Shown: positions 17,334-26,977, numbered from the stretch's first letter. The stretch: DNA of 64,000 nucleotides from Pseudoduganella lutea (GCF_004209755.1 NZ_CP035913.1:2728001-2792000), one strand, 5' to 3'. Numbers and translations: made by a program. Notes: generated by a model from the letters alone, not told the origin.

Positions 17334-17412
17334 AAAACTGGGGACGTACCGGATCGCCGGACCGCCCGGTTTCCAGGAAATTTCTTGGAAACCAGGGTAC
17401 GTCCCCAGTTTT
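17334..17412. repeat. Dispersed inverted-repeat element, copy 3 (GACGTACC type, best preserved arms)
   Basis: The two ends form a perfect 17-base inverted repeat: AAAACTGGGGACGTACC (17334-17350) and GGTACGTCCCCAGTTTT (17396-17412). The interior holds CGGACCGCCC, also found in copy 1, and the shared core TTTCCAGGAAATTTCTTGG. The right end runs into the gspC stop codon, so the element supplies part of the TAA. It lies between convergent genes. Confidence 0.85.
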
Positions 17413-17998
17413 ATTGGGAGGTAACGGGTCGCTGCACAGGGCCCGTCTGCACTGGCGCGGGTTGGCCGGGTTGGCCGACGGGCGTACCGGCTGGTGGCGT
17501 CACCAGTGGCGTCGGGGATGGCGTGGGTGGCGGCGGCGCGGCGCGGTTCACGGGGGGCAGCGGTGCGGCGGTGGTGGACGACATGCCGCTGTCCGGCAGC
17601 AGGTCGAGCCGCTTCTGCACGCCGCCGTCCAGCAGTGTCACGTGGCGCGGCTGCACGTCCTGCACGGTGACGCCGGGCTCCACTTCCTTGCCGACCGGGT
17701 AGGCTTTCGGCGTATCGCCGCTCGTGGCGATGATCGCCACGCTGCCCCGGCCGTCGCGGGAGGCCACCACGCCGCGCAATTCATAGGTGCTGGCAGTGGG
17801 GGCGGCAGTGGCCTGGCCACCGAACAGCCCCAGTGCAGCGTCGACCGGTGGCGGCGGTGTTTCCTGCACCGGTACCACGGCGATCGGCCGCTGCTGCGGC
17901 TTGAACAATTGCAGCCCCCAGTAGGCGGTGGACGCGGTCAGCGCCACCACGGCGGCCAGGGTGGCAAGGGTTGGAAGGTGATGCGGCAAACGGTTCAT
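17411..17998 (-). CDS. gspC: Type II secretion system protein GspC
   Basis: 195 aa. GspC links the inner-membrane platform to the secretin. One N-terminal membrane helix (about 11-31, ATLAAVVALTASTAYWGLQLF) precedes a periplasmic HR domain (about 65-140) with the typical YELRGVVASRDG, VGKEVEPGVTVQDVQPRHVTLL pattern. A proline-rich tail (about 145-195) takes the place of a PDZ or coiled-coil domain, so this is the short form. It is the last gene of the operon on this strand, 24 bases after gspF. In many systems gspC is first, so its place here is a variant. Confidence 0.85.
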   Translation of the reverse strand: MNRLPHHLPTLATLAAVVALTASTAYWGLQLFKPQQRPIAVVPVQETPPPPVDAALGLFGGQATAAPTASTYELRGVVASRDGRGSVAIIATSGDTPKAYPVGKEVEPGVTVQDVQPRHVTLLDGGVQKRLDLLPDSGMSSTTAAPLPPVNRAAPPPPTPSPTPLVTPPAGTPVGQPGQPAPVQTGPVQRPVTSQ

Positions 17999-18022
17999 TG
18001 AAACTCCGGATAATTCAGTCGA

Positions 18023-19243
18023 TCAGCGCACCAGCTGGTTGATCTCGATGATTGGCATCAGCACGGCCAGCACGATCAGCAGCACGACCACACCCATGGC
18101 CAGGATCAGTGCCGGCTCCAGCAGCCCGGCGATCGTCAGCGTGCGGCGCTCCAGGTCCGCTTCCTGCGCCGCGGCGGCACGCTCCAGCATCGCCGGCAGC
18201 TCGCCGGTGATTTCGCCGGCGCGGATCATGTGGATCAGCATCGGCGGAAAGTGCTTTTGCGCCGACAGTGCGCGTGCCAGGCTCACGCCTTCGCGCACCG
18301 CGTCGCTGGCCTCTTCCACCAGTTGGCGCATGGCCACGTTCGACAGCGTATCGCGGCTCGTTTCCAGCGCGCGCAGGATCGGCACGCCGGAGCCGGTGGT
18401 GATCGCCAGCGTGCTGGCAAAGCGCGACGTGTTCAGGCTGCGCTCGAACTTGCCGTACAGCGGCGCGGTCAGCAGCCATGTGTGCCAGCGCGTCTTCAGC
18501 GCGATGTTCTGCAGCGCGCGGCGCCACGCGAACCAGCCGCCGATCAGCAATACCAGCACGACCAGCCCGTAGTTGCGCACGAAGTCCGACACGGCCAGCA
18601 TGATCACCGTGAGCAGCGGCAGCTTCTGCTTGGTATTGGAGAAGACCGACACGATCTGCGGCACCACGTAGGTGAGCAGGAAGATCACGATCGCGAACGC
18701 CACCACCGTGACGATCGCCGGATAGGTGAACGCCAGCCGCACCTTCTGCACGAGCGCGTTGCGGCGCTCGATGTAGTCGGCCAGCCGCGACAGCACCCGC
18801 GAGAGCTGGCCGATCTGCTCGCCGGAGGCCACGAGCGCGCGGTAGATTTCGGCGAAGTCGCGCGGATGGCGCTTGAGCACGTCGGACAGTGCGGCGCCGC
18901 CGATCACTTCGGAACGGATCGATGCGATCAGGTCGCGCACATACGGGCGCTCGGCCTGTTCCAGCAGCGCGGTGAACGCCTGTTCCAGCGGCAGGCCGGC
19001 TTCCAGCAGGCTGGCCATCTGGCGCGTGAACAGCGCCAGCTCCGTCGTCGACAGCTTTTCGCCCAGCCCGCGGCGCGTCGACGCGCCGCTGGCATCGACC
19101 TGCGCCACGATGGTATCGACCTTGATCGGTACGAGTCCCTTGGCGCGCAGGTCGGCGCGCGCGGCGCGCGGGCTGTCCGCGTTGACGACGCCTTTCTTCG
19201 TGGCGCCGCCCGCGTCGACGGCTTCATAACGGAATGCCGGCAT
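18023..19243 (-). CDS. gspF: Type II secretion system inner-membrane protein GspF
   Basis: 406 aa, normal length. This is the polytopic platform protein of the secretion machine. The N-terminus MPAFRYEAVDAGGATKKGVV is typical. Two T2SSF cytoplasmic domains are seen, one starting at LFTRQMASLLEAGLPLEQAF (about 72-91) and one at RFASTLAITTGSGVPILRAL (about 274). Membrane segments lie at about 170-195, 215-240 and 375-400. It is co-transcribed with gspE upstream (37-base gap). Confidence 0.96.
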   Translation of the reverse strand: MPAFRYEAVDAGGATKKGVVNADSPRAARADLRAKGLVPIKVDTIVAQVDASGASTRRGLGEKLSTTELALFTRQMASLLEAGLPLEQAFTALLEQAERPYVRDLIASIRSEVIGGAALSDVLKRHPRDFAEIYRALVASGEQIGQLSRVLSRLADYIERRNALVQKVRLAFTYPAIVTVVAFAIVIFLLTYVVPQIVSVFSNTKQKLPLLTVIMLAVSDFVRNYGLVVLVLLIGGWFAWRRALQNIALKTRWHTWLLTAPLYGKFERSLNTSRFASTLAITTGSGVPILRALETSRDTLSNVAMRQLVEEASDAVREGVSLARALSAQKHFPPMLIHMIRAGEITGELPAMLERAAAAQEADLERRTLTIAGLLEPALILAMGVVVLLIVLAVLMPIIEINQLVR

Positions 19244-19280
19244 TCAGTTCATCCTCAAGGTGTTCAGCCTGTTCAACCTG

Positions 19281-20699
19281 TTAATCCTTGGCGACGCGCA
19301 GCAGCTCGGCCAGCGTCGTGGTGCCGTTCGCGAGCCAGCGCTCGCCATCGTCGCGCATCGTCGTCATGCCGTCCGCCAGCGCCGTGTCCTTGATCACCGC
19401 CTCGGAAGAGCGATCGTGGATCTGCGCGCGGATCCGGTCCGTCGTCTGCAGCAGTTCATAGATGCCCACGCGGCCCTGGTAGCCCGTCTGGCCGCAGGCG
19501 TCGCAGCCGACCGCATGCCATTGCTGCCCGTCGAACGATTTGCATTCGCCGCACAGCTTGCGCACGAGCCGCTGCGCCAGCACGCCCAGCAGCGACGACG
19601 ACAGCAGGAAGGGTTCGATCCCCATGTCCAGCAGGCGCGTGACGGCGGACGCCGAATCGTTGGTGTGCAGGGTTGCCAGTACCAGGTGACCCGTCAGCGA
19701 TGCCTGCACGGCGATCTGCGCCGTTTCCAGGTCGCGGATCTCGCCGATCATGATCACGTCCGGGTCCTGCCGCAGGATTGCCCGCAGCGCCTTGGCGAAC
19801 GTCATGTCGATGCGCGCGTTCACCTGCGTCTGTCCCACGCCGGCCAGGTCGTATTCGATCGGGTCTTCAACGGTGAGAATGTTCGTGGTGGTCGAGTTCA
19901 ACAACGACAGCGCCGCATACAGCGTCGTCGTCTTGCCGGAACCGGTCGGGCCCGTGACCAGCACGATGCCGTGCGGCTGCGCCAGCAAGCCGTTGAACCG
20001 GGCCAGCATCGGCTCGCTCATCCCCAAGTGCTGCAAGTCCAGGCGCCCCGCTTCCTTGTCCAGCAGGCGCAGCACGGCGCGTTCGCCGTGACCGGTCGGC
20101 AGCGTGGACACGCGCACGTCCACCGGCTTGCCGCCCACGCGCAGGGTGATGCGGCCATCCTGCGGCAGGCGCTTCTCGGCGATGTCCAGCTGCGCCATGA
20201 TCTTGATCCGCGAGATCAGCGAGCCGTGGATCGCCTTGCGCGGCTTGACGATGTCGCGCAACGCGCCGTCGACACGGAAGCGCACCACGGAAATCTGCTC
20301 GAACGGTTCCACGTGGATGTCCGACGCGCCATCGCGCAGCGCCTGCGTCAGCAGCGCGTTGATCATGCGGATCACGGGCGCATCGTCGGAGGATTCCAGC
20401 AGGTCTTCGATGGCCGGCACGTCCTGCAGCAGCCGGGTCAGGTCGAGGTCGGCGTCGAATTCGTCCGCCACCTGCGACACGTCGCCGCCGCCGCCCGCGT
20501 AAGCCGCGGCGATCGCTTCCTCGAGCTGGGCGCGCGGCACGGGTTTCAGCTGGATGCGGCCGAAGCGGCGCGACACCTCGGCGATCGCGGAAGGCGCGGT
20601 GGCGTTCGAGACCAGCACCTCGACCGTGCCATCGCGCTCGCCGCCTTTCGCCAGCACGAGGAAGTCGCGGGCGAAGGCGTAGGGAAGAAGATTATCCAT
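19281..20699 (-). CDS. gspE: Type II secretion system ATPase GspE
   Basis: 472 aa. This is the cytoplasmic hexameric ATPase that drives pseudopilus assembly. Walker A is VTGPTGSGKTTTLYAAL; ILTVEDPIEYD (Asp box), MIGEIRDLETAQIAVQASLTGH (Walker B and His box) and the zinc-binding pair CGEC...CDACGQTGYQGR are all present. The N-terminal domain (about 1-100) is the GspL-binding part. It is followed on the operon by gspF. Confidence 0.97.
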   Translation of the reverse strand: MDNLLPYAFARDFLVLAKGGERDGTVEVLVSNATAPSAIAEVSRRFGRIQLKPVPRAQLEEAIAAAYAGGGGDVSQVADEFDADLDLTRLLQDVPAIEDLLESSDDAPVIRMINALLTQALRDGASDIHVEPFEQISVVRFRVDGALRDIVKPRKAIHGSLISRIKIMAQLDIAEKRLPQDGRITLRVGGKPVDVRVSTLPTGHGERAVLRLLDKEAGRLDLQHLGMSEPMLARFNGLLAQPHGIVLVTGPTGSGKTTTLYAALSLLNSTTTNILTVEDPIEYDLAGVGQTQVNARIDMTFAKALRAILRQDPDVIMIGEIRDLETAQIAVQASLTGHLVLATLHTNDSASAVTRLLDMGIEPFLLSSSLLGVLAQRLVRKLCGECKSFDGQQWHAVGCDACGQTGYQGRVGIYELLQTTDRIRAQIHDRSSEAVIKDTALADGMTTMRDDGERWLANGTTTLAELLRVAKD

Positions 20700-20726
20700 G
20701 ATGCTGCCTGTTCAGATGGGTGAGCA

Positions 20727-22916
20727 TCACTGCTGCGGCGTTGTTTGCTGCGGCGTTGGCGGCACCGGCTGGGCCGCTCCCGGCGCCCCCGCCGGCACGG
20801 GCGCGGCCGGTACGGGTGCCGCCACTGTCGGCGAGCCGACCGGCACGCCATTGTTCAGTACCGGCAGTTGCGGCCCGCCCAGCTGGCGCATCAGGATCGT
20901 GTCGCTCGGCTTGAACTCGGCGCCGGACGCGCGCATGTAGTCGTAGCGGTCCGCGGCCAGGCTCATGCTCTGCTCCTTGTTGCGGATGACGACCGGGCGC
21001 AGGAATACCATCAGGTTGGTTTTCTTGCGCGCCCGCGTGTTGTACTTGAACAGGTTCCCCAGCACCGGGATATCGCCCAGGCCGCGAATTTTCTCCACGC
21101 CGTCGGATGCCGTGTCCTCGATCAGGCCACCGAGCACGATGATCTGGCCATCGTCGGCGATCACGTTGTTCTCGATGACGCGCGTATTGAGCGTGATGCC
21201 GGCCGTGGCGGACAGCGACGACTGGTCCACCGACGACGATTCGTTGTAGATCGCCAGCTTGATCGTGCCGCCCTCGGAAATCTGCGGCTTCACCTTCAGC
21301 GTCAGGCCCACGTCCTTGCGGTCGATGGTCTGGAACGGGTTGGTATTGGTGCCGGAAGTCGTGGTGAACTGGCCGGTCAGGATCGGCACGTTCTGCCCCA
21401 CGCGGATGGTGGCCACTTCATTGTCCAGCGTGATCATGTTCGGCGTCGACAGGATGTTGCCGTTGCCGGTCGTTTCCAGCGTGTGCGCCACGGCGCCCAG
21501 GCCGAACTTGCCGTCCGCCAGCTGCTTGAAGATGCCGATCGTCAGGCCGTTGCTGGGGGCACTGGCGCCGTTGTACACGTTGACCAGGTTGTTGCCGCCG
21601 CTGGAGAACGACTGCAGGCCGCCGATCCGGTAGGTACTGTCGCTGTTGCCGGAAGCGCCCACCCACTGCACGCCGAACTCGGACGCCTTGTCGAGCGACA
21701 CCTCGACGATCAGCGCCTCGATGTACACCTGGGCGCGGCGCACGTCGAGCTGGTCGATCACGGCGCGCAGGTTGCGGTAGATCGCTTCGGGCGCGGTGAT
21801 GATCAGCGTGTTGGTCGACGCGTCGGCCTGGATGAAGCCAGCCGAGCCGCCCGCGGTGCCTTGTTGCGTGCCGCTGCGGTTCGATGACAGCAGCGGATTC
21901 GTCGGCCCGGCATTCGTCGTCGACGTGCCGGTCTGGCCGATCGTGTTGTTGGCCCCGGTCTGCATCGTGGCCTGGTTGTTCAGCGCATTCCCGGACGTGC
22001 CGCCGGTGGCCGGCGCTTCGCCCGACATCACGGCGCGCAGCGTTTCGGCCAGCTGCGTGGCATCGGCGTTCTTCAGGTACACCACGTGCACGTTGCCCGA
22101 CTGCGAGGTCGGCATGTCCAGCTTGGCGATCAGGGAACGGGCCAGGTTGGCGCGCGCCACCGATGGCGCGCGCAGCACCAGCGAATTGGTGCGCGGATCG
22201 GCCAGCACGGACATCTGCCCGCCGCCATCGCCGCCCTTGCCCGGTTCCATCAGCTTGTTGATCATCGAGGCGATGTCGCTGGCGATCGCGTTGCGCACGG
22301 GGATCACGTCCATGTCCGCCGAAGCCGGTGTATCCATCGCCGCGATGATCTTCGACAGCCGCTTCAGGTTGTCCGCATAGTCGGTGATCACCAGCGTGTT
22401 GTTGCCAGGGTTCGCGTTGATCGTGTTGTTCGTGGAAATCAGCGGTCGCAGCACGCCGACGAGGTTCGCCGCCGATTCATGATTGAGCTGGAAGACCTGG
22501 GTGGCTACCTGGTCGCCCTTCGGTGCGACCTGTCCTTTCACGATCGTGGGCGTGGCCTGCAGCTTTGCTTCCGCTTCGGGCACCACCTTCGCAAAGCCGT
22601 CGCCACTGACGATCGCGTAGCCCTGCAGACGCAGTGCGGACGTCAGCAGTGCAAAGGCCTGGGACTTGCTGATCGATTTCTCCGATACGAGCGTGATCGT
22701 GCCTTTTACGCGAGGATCGATCAGGAACGTGATATTGGTGTAATGCCCTACCGCCTTGATGACGGATTCGATATCGGCACCGACGAAGTTCAGCGCGGCT
22801 TCATCCTGCGGCGCCGCCCAGGCCGGCCCCATGGAAGAGGACAGCACGCAGCACAGCAGCGCGCCGGCGGACAGGCGCCGCAGCGCGGGAAGTTGGTATT
22901 TGCTTGCAGTTTTCAT
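20727..22916 (-). CDS. gspD: Type II secretion system secretin GspD
   Basis: 729 aa. This is the outer-membrane channel of the type II system. A signal peptide of about 34 residues ends at GPAWA. The N0 domain follows (LNFVGADIESVIKAVGHYTNITFLIDP), then three N-type repeats (about 120-400, with a Ser/Gly/Asn-rich linker at about 300-350). The secretin domain (about 425-640) includes VPILTGQFTTTSGTNTNPFQ and RDVGLTLKVKPQISEGG. The C-terminal 60 residues are Pro/Ala-rich. The start overlaps the gspN stop by one base (TAATG). Confidence 0.97.
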   Translation of the reverse strand: MKTASKYQLPALRRLSAGALLCCVLSSSMGPAWAAPQDEAALNFVGADIESVIKAVGHYTNITFLIDPRVKGTITLVSEKSISKSQAFALLTSALRLQGYAIVSGDGFAKVVPEAEAKLQATPTIVKGQVAPKGDQVATQVFQLNHESAANLVGVLRPLISTNNTINANPGNNTLVITDYADNLKRLSKIIAAMDTPASADMDVIPVRNAIASDIASMINKLMEPGKGGDGGGQMSVLADPRTNSLVLRAPSVARANLARSLIAKLDMPTSQSGNVHVVYLKNADATQLAETLRAVMSGEAPATGGTSGNALNNQATMQTGANNTIGQTGTSTTNAGPTNPLLSSNRSGTQQGTAGGSAGFIQADASTNTLIITAPEAIYRNLRAVIDQLDVRRAQVYIEALIVEVSLDKASEFGVQWVGASGNSDSTYRIGGLQSFSSGGNNLVNVYNGASAPSNGLTIGIFKQLADGKFGLGAVAHTLETTGNGNILSTPNMITLDNEVATIRVGQNVPILTGQFTTTSGTNTNPFQTIDRKDVGLTLKVKPQISEGGTIKLAIYNESSSVDQSSLSATAGITLNTRVIENNVIADDGQIIVLGGLIEDTASDGVEKIRGLGDIPVLGNLFKYNTRARKKTNLMVFLRPVVIRNKEQSMSLAADRYDYMRASGAEFKPSDTILMRQLGGPQLPVLNNGVPVGSPTVAAPVPAAPVPAGAPGAAQPVPPTPQQTTPQQ

Positions 22917-23689
22917 TATCTGAACTCGAGTGCGATGATGTTTTTGCCGCCGATATTGCGGCGCTGGCCCAGCAGGTTGAGCAGGTTGCCCAGGGTGTCT
23001 TCATAGCCGGCGGCCGCTTCGGCCTGGCCGGAAAATTGCAACCGGCCGTTGCGCAGCTGGCCGCTGCCGGTCAGCAGCAGCGGCCCTTTCACGGATGTCA
23101 GCGCGACGGCGGCCTGCTGGCCCTTCCAGTCCAGCGCCAGCTGGTAGCTGCCCAATGGCCGGATCGGCGCCAGGCGCGACGACATGTCGCCCATCTGCAG
23201 CGTGGTGACGCCGTTGACCAGGAAGGCCTTGTTTTCCAGCGCGAGCGCCAGCGACGTCCACGCCAGTTGCAGCCGGCCGGACAGCGCGAGCGTGTTCAGC
23301 GGCGCCCCCAGGCCGGCCAAGCCATCGGCCGGCAACTTCAGCGCGGCAGGGCTCAGTTGCCAGGCGCGCCAGCTGCCCGTGAAGTTGACGGGTTGCGTCA
23401 GCGCTTCCGGATTGTCCAGTTCCATGCGCACGCTGCCCAGCAGCGACAGCGGCGACAGCTTCCAGGCGAAGCGCCCCGGCAGCAGCGGCGTCACGGCGCT
23501 GTTGCCGCTGGCGGCACCGCCGACGAAGGCCGAGCCGCGCCACAGCGTGCCTTGCGCATCGCCCAGCGTGAGCCGCCCGCCGGTCTGCTTTTCCACCAGC
23601 GCGGCCACCCAGCTCGCCGGGAAGAAGACGAGCAGCGTGAAGACCGCGGTGATGGCGATCGCCAGCAGCCACAGGAAGGTGCGCTTCAT
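22916..23689 (-). CDS. gspN: Type II secretion system protein GspN
   Basis: 257 aa. It has one N-terminal membrane helix (about 5-28), then a periplasmic domain with the GspN-type opening KQTGGRLTLGDAQGTLWRGSAFV and several beta-rich segments ending NIIALEFR. GspN is an accessory component not found in all type II systems. The start overlaps the gspM stop by 4 nt and the stop overlaps the gspD start by one nt, so translation is probably coupled. Confidence 0.87.
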   Translation of the reverse strand: MKRTFLWLLAIAITAVFTLLVFFPASWVAALVEKQTGGRLTLGDAQGTLWRGSAFVGGAASGNSAVTPLLPGRFAWKLSPLSLLGSVRMELDNPEALTQPVNFTGSWRAWQLSPAALKLPADGLAGLGAPLNTLALSGRLQLAWTSLALALENKAFLVNGVTTLQMGDMSSRLAPIRPLGSYQLALDWKGQQAAVALTSVKGPLLLTGSGQLRNGRLQFSGQAEAAAGYEDTLGNLLNLLGQRRNIGGKNIIALEFR

Positions 23690-24216
23690 CGGCTGCCCGC
23701 TTCCTGGCGCAGCGTCAGCGTGGCGTCGACGAGGCCCGCGCTGTCTTCCTTGCCGCCCGGCGTGCCGATCTTAGCTTCCTGCACCGCCAGCCGTTCTTCG
23801 CGCCGCGCGGCATCGAGCCACGTGACGAGGCCGGCGAACTGCACGCCCTTGAAGTCCACTTTCACGTAGTCGCCGGTCACGGCAAGGTTTTGCGGATCCA
23901 GGCCGCGCGCCGCCAGCGTCGCGTTCAGCCGGTCGCGCGACAGCGGCTGCACCTGTGCCGGCGCCTGCGCCCCCAACTGCGCTGCCTGCGCGGCCAGTGC
24001 CTGCATCTCCGCCGTTTGCTGGCGCAGTGCCGGCAGTTCCTTGCGCAGCCGTTCACGGCCCGTCAGCGCCGGGTCGACCAGGATCGCATACACCAGCGCC
24101 AGGCCGACGACGATGCTGCCGGCCGTGAGAAAGCGGCGTTCCTGTTCCGTGCGTGCGCTCCAGAATCCCGCGGCCGATGCGCGAAGGCCGGCAAGTCCAT
24201 TTCTTACATCGCTCAC
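23686..24216 (-). CDS. gspM: Type II secretion system protein GspM
   Basis: 176 aa from the GTG at 24216, chosen because GGGAGG lies 7 bases upstream and GTGA overlaps the gspL stop; the frame is also open upstream to 24243. GspM is a bitopic inner-membrane protein that partners GspL. It has one membrane helix (about 34-52, GSIVVGLALVYAILV), a coiled-coil stretch (about 60-90, LPALRQQTAEMQALAAQAAQLG) and a small ferredoxin-like periplasmic domain. Confidence 0.88.
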   Translation of the reverse strand: MSDVRNGLAGLRASAAGFWSARTEQERRFLTAGSIVVGLALVYAILVDPALTGRERLRKELPALRQQTAEMQALAAQAAQLGAQAPAQVQPLSRDRLNATLAARGLDPQNLAVTGDYVKVDFKGVQFAGLVTWLDAARREERLAVQEAKIGTPGGKEDSAGLVDATLTLRQEAGSR

Positions 24217-25442
24217 GATTTGCCTCCCGCACGCAGTTCCCATGTTCCCGCGCCCGTTTCCGTCAACGTCAATCCCCGTGGCGCCAGTTGCGCCTGCACC
24301 TGCACCAGGGCGCCCCCATCCACGCTGCCCGGCTTCAACCGCACGATGAGGGCGCGTTCGCGGTACTCGAGGCCGGCCACGACATCGCGCCGTGGCAGCC
24401 CTCCGAGCGCCTCGCCGAATGCGGCGGCAAGCGCCGTGAAGTCATCGCTGCCCATTTCGCCGCTGCCCGCCTTGGCGCGGGCGAGATTCCCGCGCAGCTG
24501 CGCGGCCGGATCGAGCACCACCTTTTCATTCGGGTAGGCGGCGCGGAAGATCTGCACCATCGACTGGCGCAATCCTTCGGCCTCGCGTTTCATGCGCAGC
24601 CATTCCACGTTCAGCGCCACGATATTGACCAGCACCGCCACCAGCGCCAGCCGCAGCGGCCAGCGCCACTGCTTCCAGGCCTGCGCCCGGGCGCCGCTCG
24701 CCGCGCCAAGGCCAGCGGCCAGGTCGAGCTGCACGGCCTTGCTGGCCGCGATGCGGTGCGCCCAGTGATCCTCTTCCAGCGTGATACCCGTGACAGTGGG
24801 CAGCAGCGATTCATAGTGCGCGCGCTGGGCAGCCGGCACGTACAGCGTGACGGGTGCCTCGCCGGCCAGGGCGCGCAGCACCTCCAGCGCCGCATCGGGC
24901 TGCGCCGGCAAAGCCAGGCCAATCCCTTCGTAAGGGCCGGTACGCAATGTCAGCTCCATGCCGCCTTCGTCGTTGGCGAGCAATGCGGACACGCCGCCGG
25001 CTGCCAGCGGCAGGCACAGTTGGGCCGGCAGCGCGGACACGGTGCGAGCGCCCTGCTGCACGAGCGCCTTGACCAGCACATCCAGCCAGGCGCGCTGCAC
25101 CACCGCCACCGTGCGTTCGCTGCCGCCGGGCTGCGCCGGGCCGAGCGCGAACACGCAGTCGGCCGGATCGCCCAGCAATTGTTCCTCGACGAGGTTGGGG
25201 ATCGCCGCCTTCAGGCGGCTGCCGGTCAACGGCGGCACGGCAGCGCGCAGCAGCGTCACGTCGGCCGCCGCCAACAGCAGCACCACCTTGCGGCTTGCCG
25301 CCACCAGGTCGCCCAGCTTGCCCAGCGCGCCGGCGCCCTGCTGCAGCACGTTGCCGCCGTCGCCCACCTGCGCATAGGCGCAGGCGGCGCCGATGTCGGC
25401 CGCGGCGGCGCGGGCCGGGTAGTTTATGTAGAGAGTCGTCAA
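24213..25442 (-). CDS. gspL: Type II secretion system protein GspL
   Basis: 409 aa. Its cytoplasmic actin-like domain (about 1-235) binds GspE; the segment LTGSRLKAAIPNLVEEQLLGD is typical. A membrane helix follows (about 255-280, WPLRLALVAVLVNIVALNVEWL) and then a periplasmic ferredoxin-like domain. It starts 15 bases after the gspK stop and overlaps gspM by 4 nt. Confidence 0.92.
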   Translation of the reverse strand: MTTLYINYPARAAAADIGAACAYAQVGDGGNVLQQGAGALGKLGDLVAASRKVVLLLAAADVTLLRAAVPPLTGSRLKAAIPNLVEEQLLGDPADCVFALGPAQPGGSERTVAVVQRAWLDVLVKALVQQGARTVSALPAQLCLPLAAGGVSALLANDEGGMELTLRTGPYEGIGLALPAQPDAALEVLRALAGEAPVTLYVPAAQRAHYESLLPTVTGITLEEDHWAHRIAASKAVQLDLAAGLGAASGARAQAWKQWRWPLRLALVAVLVNIVALNVEWLRMKREAEGLRQSMVQIFRAAYPNEKVVLDPAAQLRGNLARAKAGSGEMGSDDFTALAAAFGEALGGLPRRDVVAGLEYRERALIVRLKPGSVDGGALVQVQAQLAPRGLTLTETGAGTWELRAGGKS

Positions 25443-25457
25443 AACGGTTTGCTTTCC

Positions 25458-26384
25458 TTAGATTTCCCGGATCCACTTCACAGTGGTCCGCGCTCCCTGG
25501 GCCGGCGGCAGCCGATAAATCAGTGCCCACGATTCCATGGCGGCCCGGTCCAGCCTTACTTGGCTCAGCACGAGGAAATAGTTGCTGTGCACGCTGACAA
25601 TCCCCGGCGGTACCGGGTTCTGCAACATGCCGGTAAATTCACTGATGTCATTGAACGGCTTGCGCTTGCGCGATGCGACCACCGACTGGGCCTGGGACAG
25701 CGACATGCCTTCGTCGATGGCGGCAAGCACTTCGGCGGGTGCCGTGTTCACGTTGATCCCGGTCGCTTCAGGCAGCACGACCACGAAGTCACGCAGCCGC
25801 TCGACGGCCGCTTGCGGAAAGCCCACGGCGAGCAAATCCTCCACGCGCTGGAATGCCAGCGGTGCATTGCCGTTTCCGGCTTGCCCCGCCACCTTGGACC
25901 TCATCGCATACTCTGCCGCGGCCCGCGCGAGGCCGGCATCGAGCTGCAGCACAGTCAGCAGCTGCGCAAAGACCTTCACTTCAGGGTCTATGACCGCCTT
26001 GACGCCAGCCAGGTTGGTCAGATTGTAACGCGACTGCGCATCGTAGATCTGCCCCTGCAAGGTGGCATCGTAATCCTCGCCCTCGACCCGCTCGCGCTCC
26101 ACGTACTGGTCCAGCCGCGTTTCCGCCAGCGGTGTGGCCCACACGCCGTCGGCCCGGGTGAAGTTCGGGTAATCCAGGCCGTCCTGCCGCAGGATCAGCC
26201 GCGCCCAGTCGAGCGCGCCACGCAGGATCCAGCGTGTCTGCAGGTGCAGCCGCTGGTTTTCCACGGAACGCACCTGCACCTGCTGCTGCCAGAACAGGCT
26301 GGCCACGATCGTGACCGCCAGCGTCGTCAACAGCAGTGCGGTGACGACGGCGACGCCGCGCTGGCGCTGCAGGCCGCGCATCAT
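25458..26384 (-). CDS. gspK: Type II secretion system minor pseudopilin GspK
   Basis: 308 aa from ATG 26384, which overlaps the gspJ stop (ATGA). The prepilin N-terminus QRQRG-VAVVTALLLTTLAVTIVASL shows the peptidase site after Gly and, typically for GspK, no Glu at +5. The large globular domain has LTNLAGVKAVIDPEVKVFAQLL and the helix-hairpin-helix-like GINVNTAPAEVLAAI. GspK caps the pseudopilus tip with GspI and GspJ. Confidence 0.93.
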   Translation of the reverse strand: MMRGLQRQRGVAVVTALLLTTLAVTIVASLFWQQQVQVRSVENQRLHLQTRWILRGALDWARLILRQDGLDYPNFTRADGVWATPLAETRLDQYVERERVEGEDYDATLQGQIYDAQSRYNLTNLAGVKAVIDPEVKVFAQLLTVLQLDAGLARAAAEYAMRSKVAGQAGNGNAPLAFQRVEDLLAVGFPQAAVERLRDFVVVLPEATGINVNTAPAEVLAAIDEGMSLSQAQSVVASRKRKPFNDISEFTGMLQNPVPPGIVSVHSNYFLVLSQVRLDRAAMESWALIYRLPPAQGARTTVKWIREI

Positions 26385-26977
26385 GTATCCCCCAGCAGCA
26401 GCACCTTCACCATCGGATTCGGCTCGCGCATCAATTGCAGCGACATTTCCAGGCCATCCGGCTCGTTCACGGCGCCGCCGGTACTGTTCTGCGGCGCGGT
26501 CCAGGCACCGTTCACCCATAGGCGCACGCCCATGCCGGACACGCCGGCATGCAGGGCCACGCCCTGCACCGGGTCGGCGTCGGAGACCGCGGCCTGCCAC
26601 AGCGCATCAAGCTGCACGAGATCGCGCGTGGCGGCCGATTCGCGCCGTGCCAGCACGCCGTCGCGCAGGCGATAGCTGACCACCACCAGTTGCGTGGGGC
26701 CCTGGTCGGGTGCATGGGTGCGCACGAAGATCAGCCGCAGGTTGTCGGCCACCAGGTTTTGCCGCTGCCCGATCACGTCCTTGCGGGCCAGCTGTTCCAG
26801 GTCGTTCTGCAATTGCGCGAAGGCGAGCTGGACGCCGCGCGTGTGTTCCATCTGCTGCGTCAGCGAGACGCGCGAACGCAGGATGCTGTCCAGCCCTCGC
26901 CAGCCCAGCACGGCCACAATGGCCAGGATGGTGATCGCCACCAGCAGTTCGATGAGAGTGAAACCGCGCTGTTTCAT
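26381..26977 (-). CDS. gspJ: Type II secretion system minor pseudopilin GspJ
   Basis: 198 aa from ATG 26977, which overlaps the gspI stop (ATGA). The N-terminus MKQRG-FTLIELLVAITILAI carries the prepilin peptidase site and the Glu at +5. The rest is the GspJ beta-domain, including LAQRDVIGQRQNLV-like and DGLEMSLQLM segments. It forms the tip complex with GspI and GspK. Confidence 0.93.
   Translation of the reverse strand: MKQRGFTLIELLVAITILAIVAVLGWRGLDSILRSRVSLTQQMEHTRGVQLAFAQLQNDLEQLARKDVIGQRQNLVADNLRLIFVRTHAPDQGPTQLVVVSYRLRDGVLARRESAATRDLVQLDALWQAAVSDADPVQGVALHAGVSGMGVRLWVNGAWTAPQNSTGGAVNEPDGLEMSLQLMREPNPMVKVLLLGDT

Noticed and set aside
24153..26675. 840-codon plus-strand open frame across gspL, gspK and gspJ
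   Set aside because: It spans three real minus-strand genes with overlapping starts and stops and has a His/Arg/Gln-rich composition typical of antisense translation.
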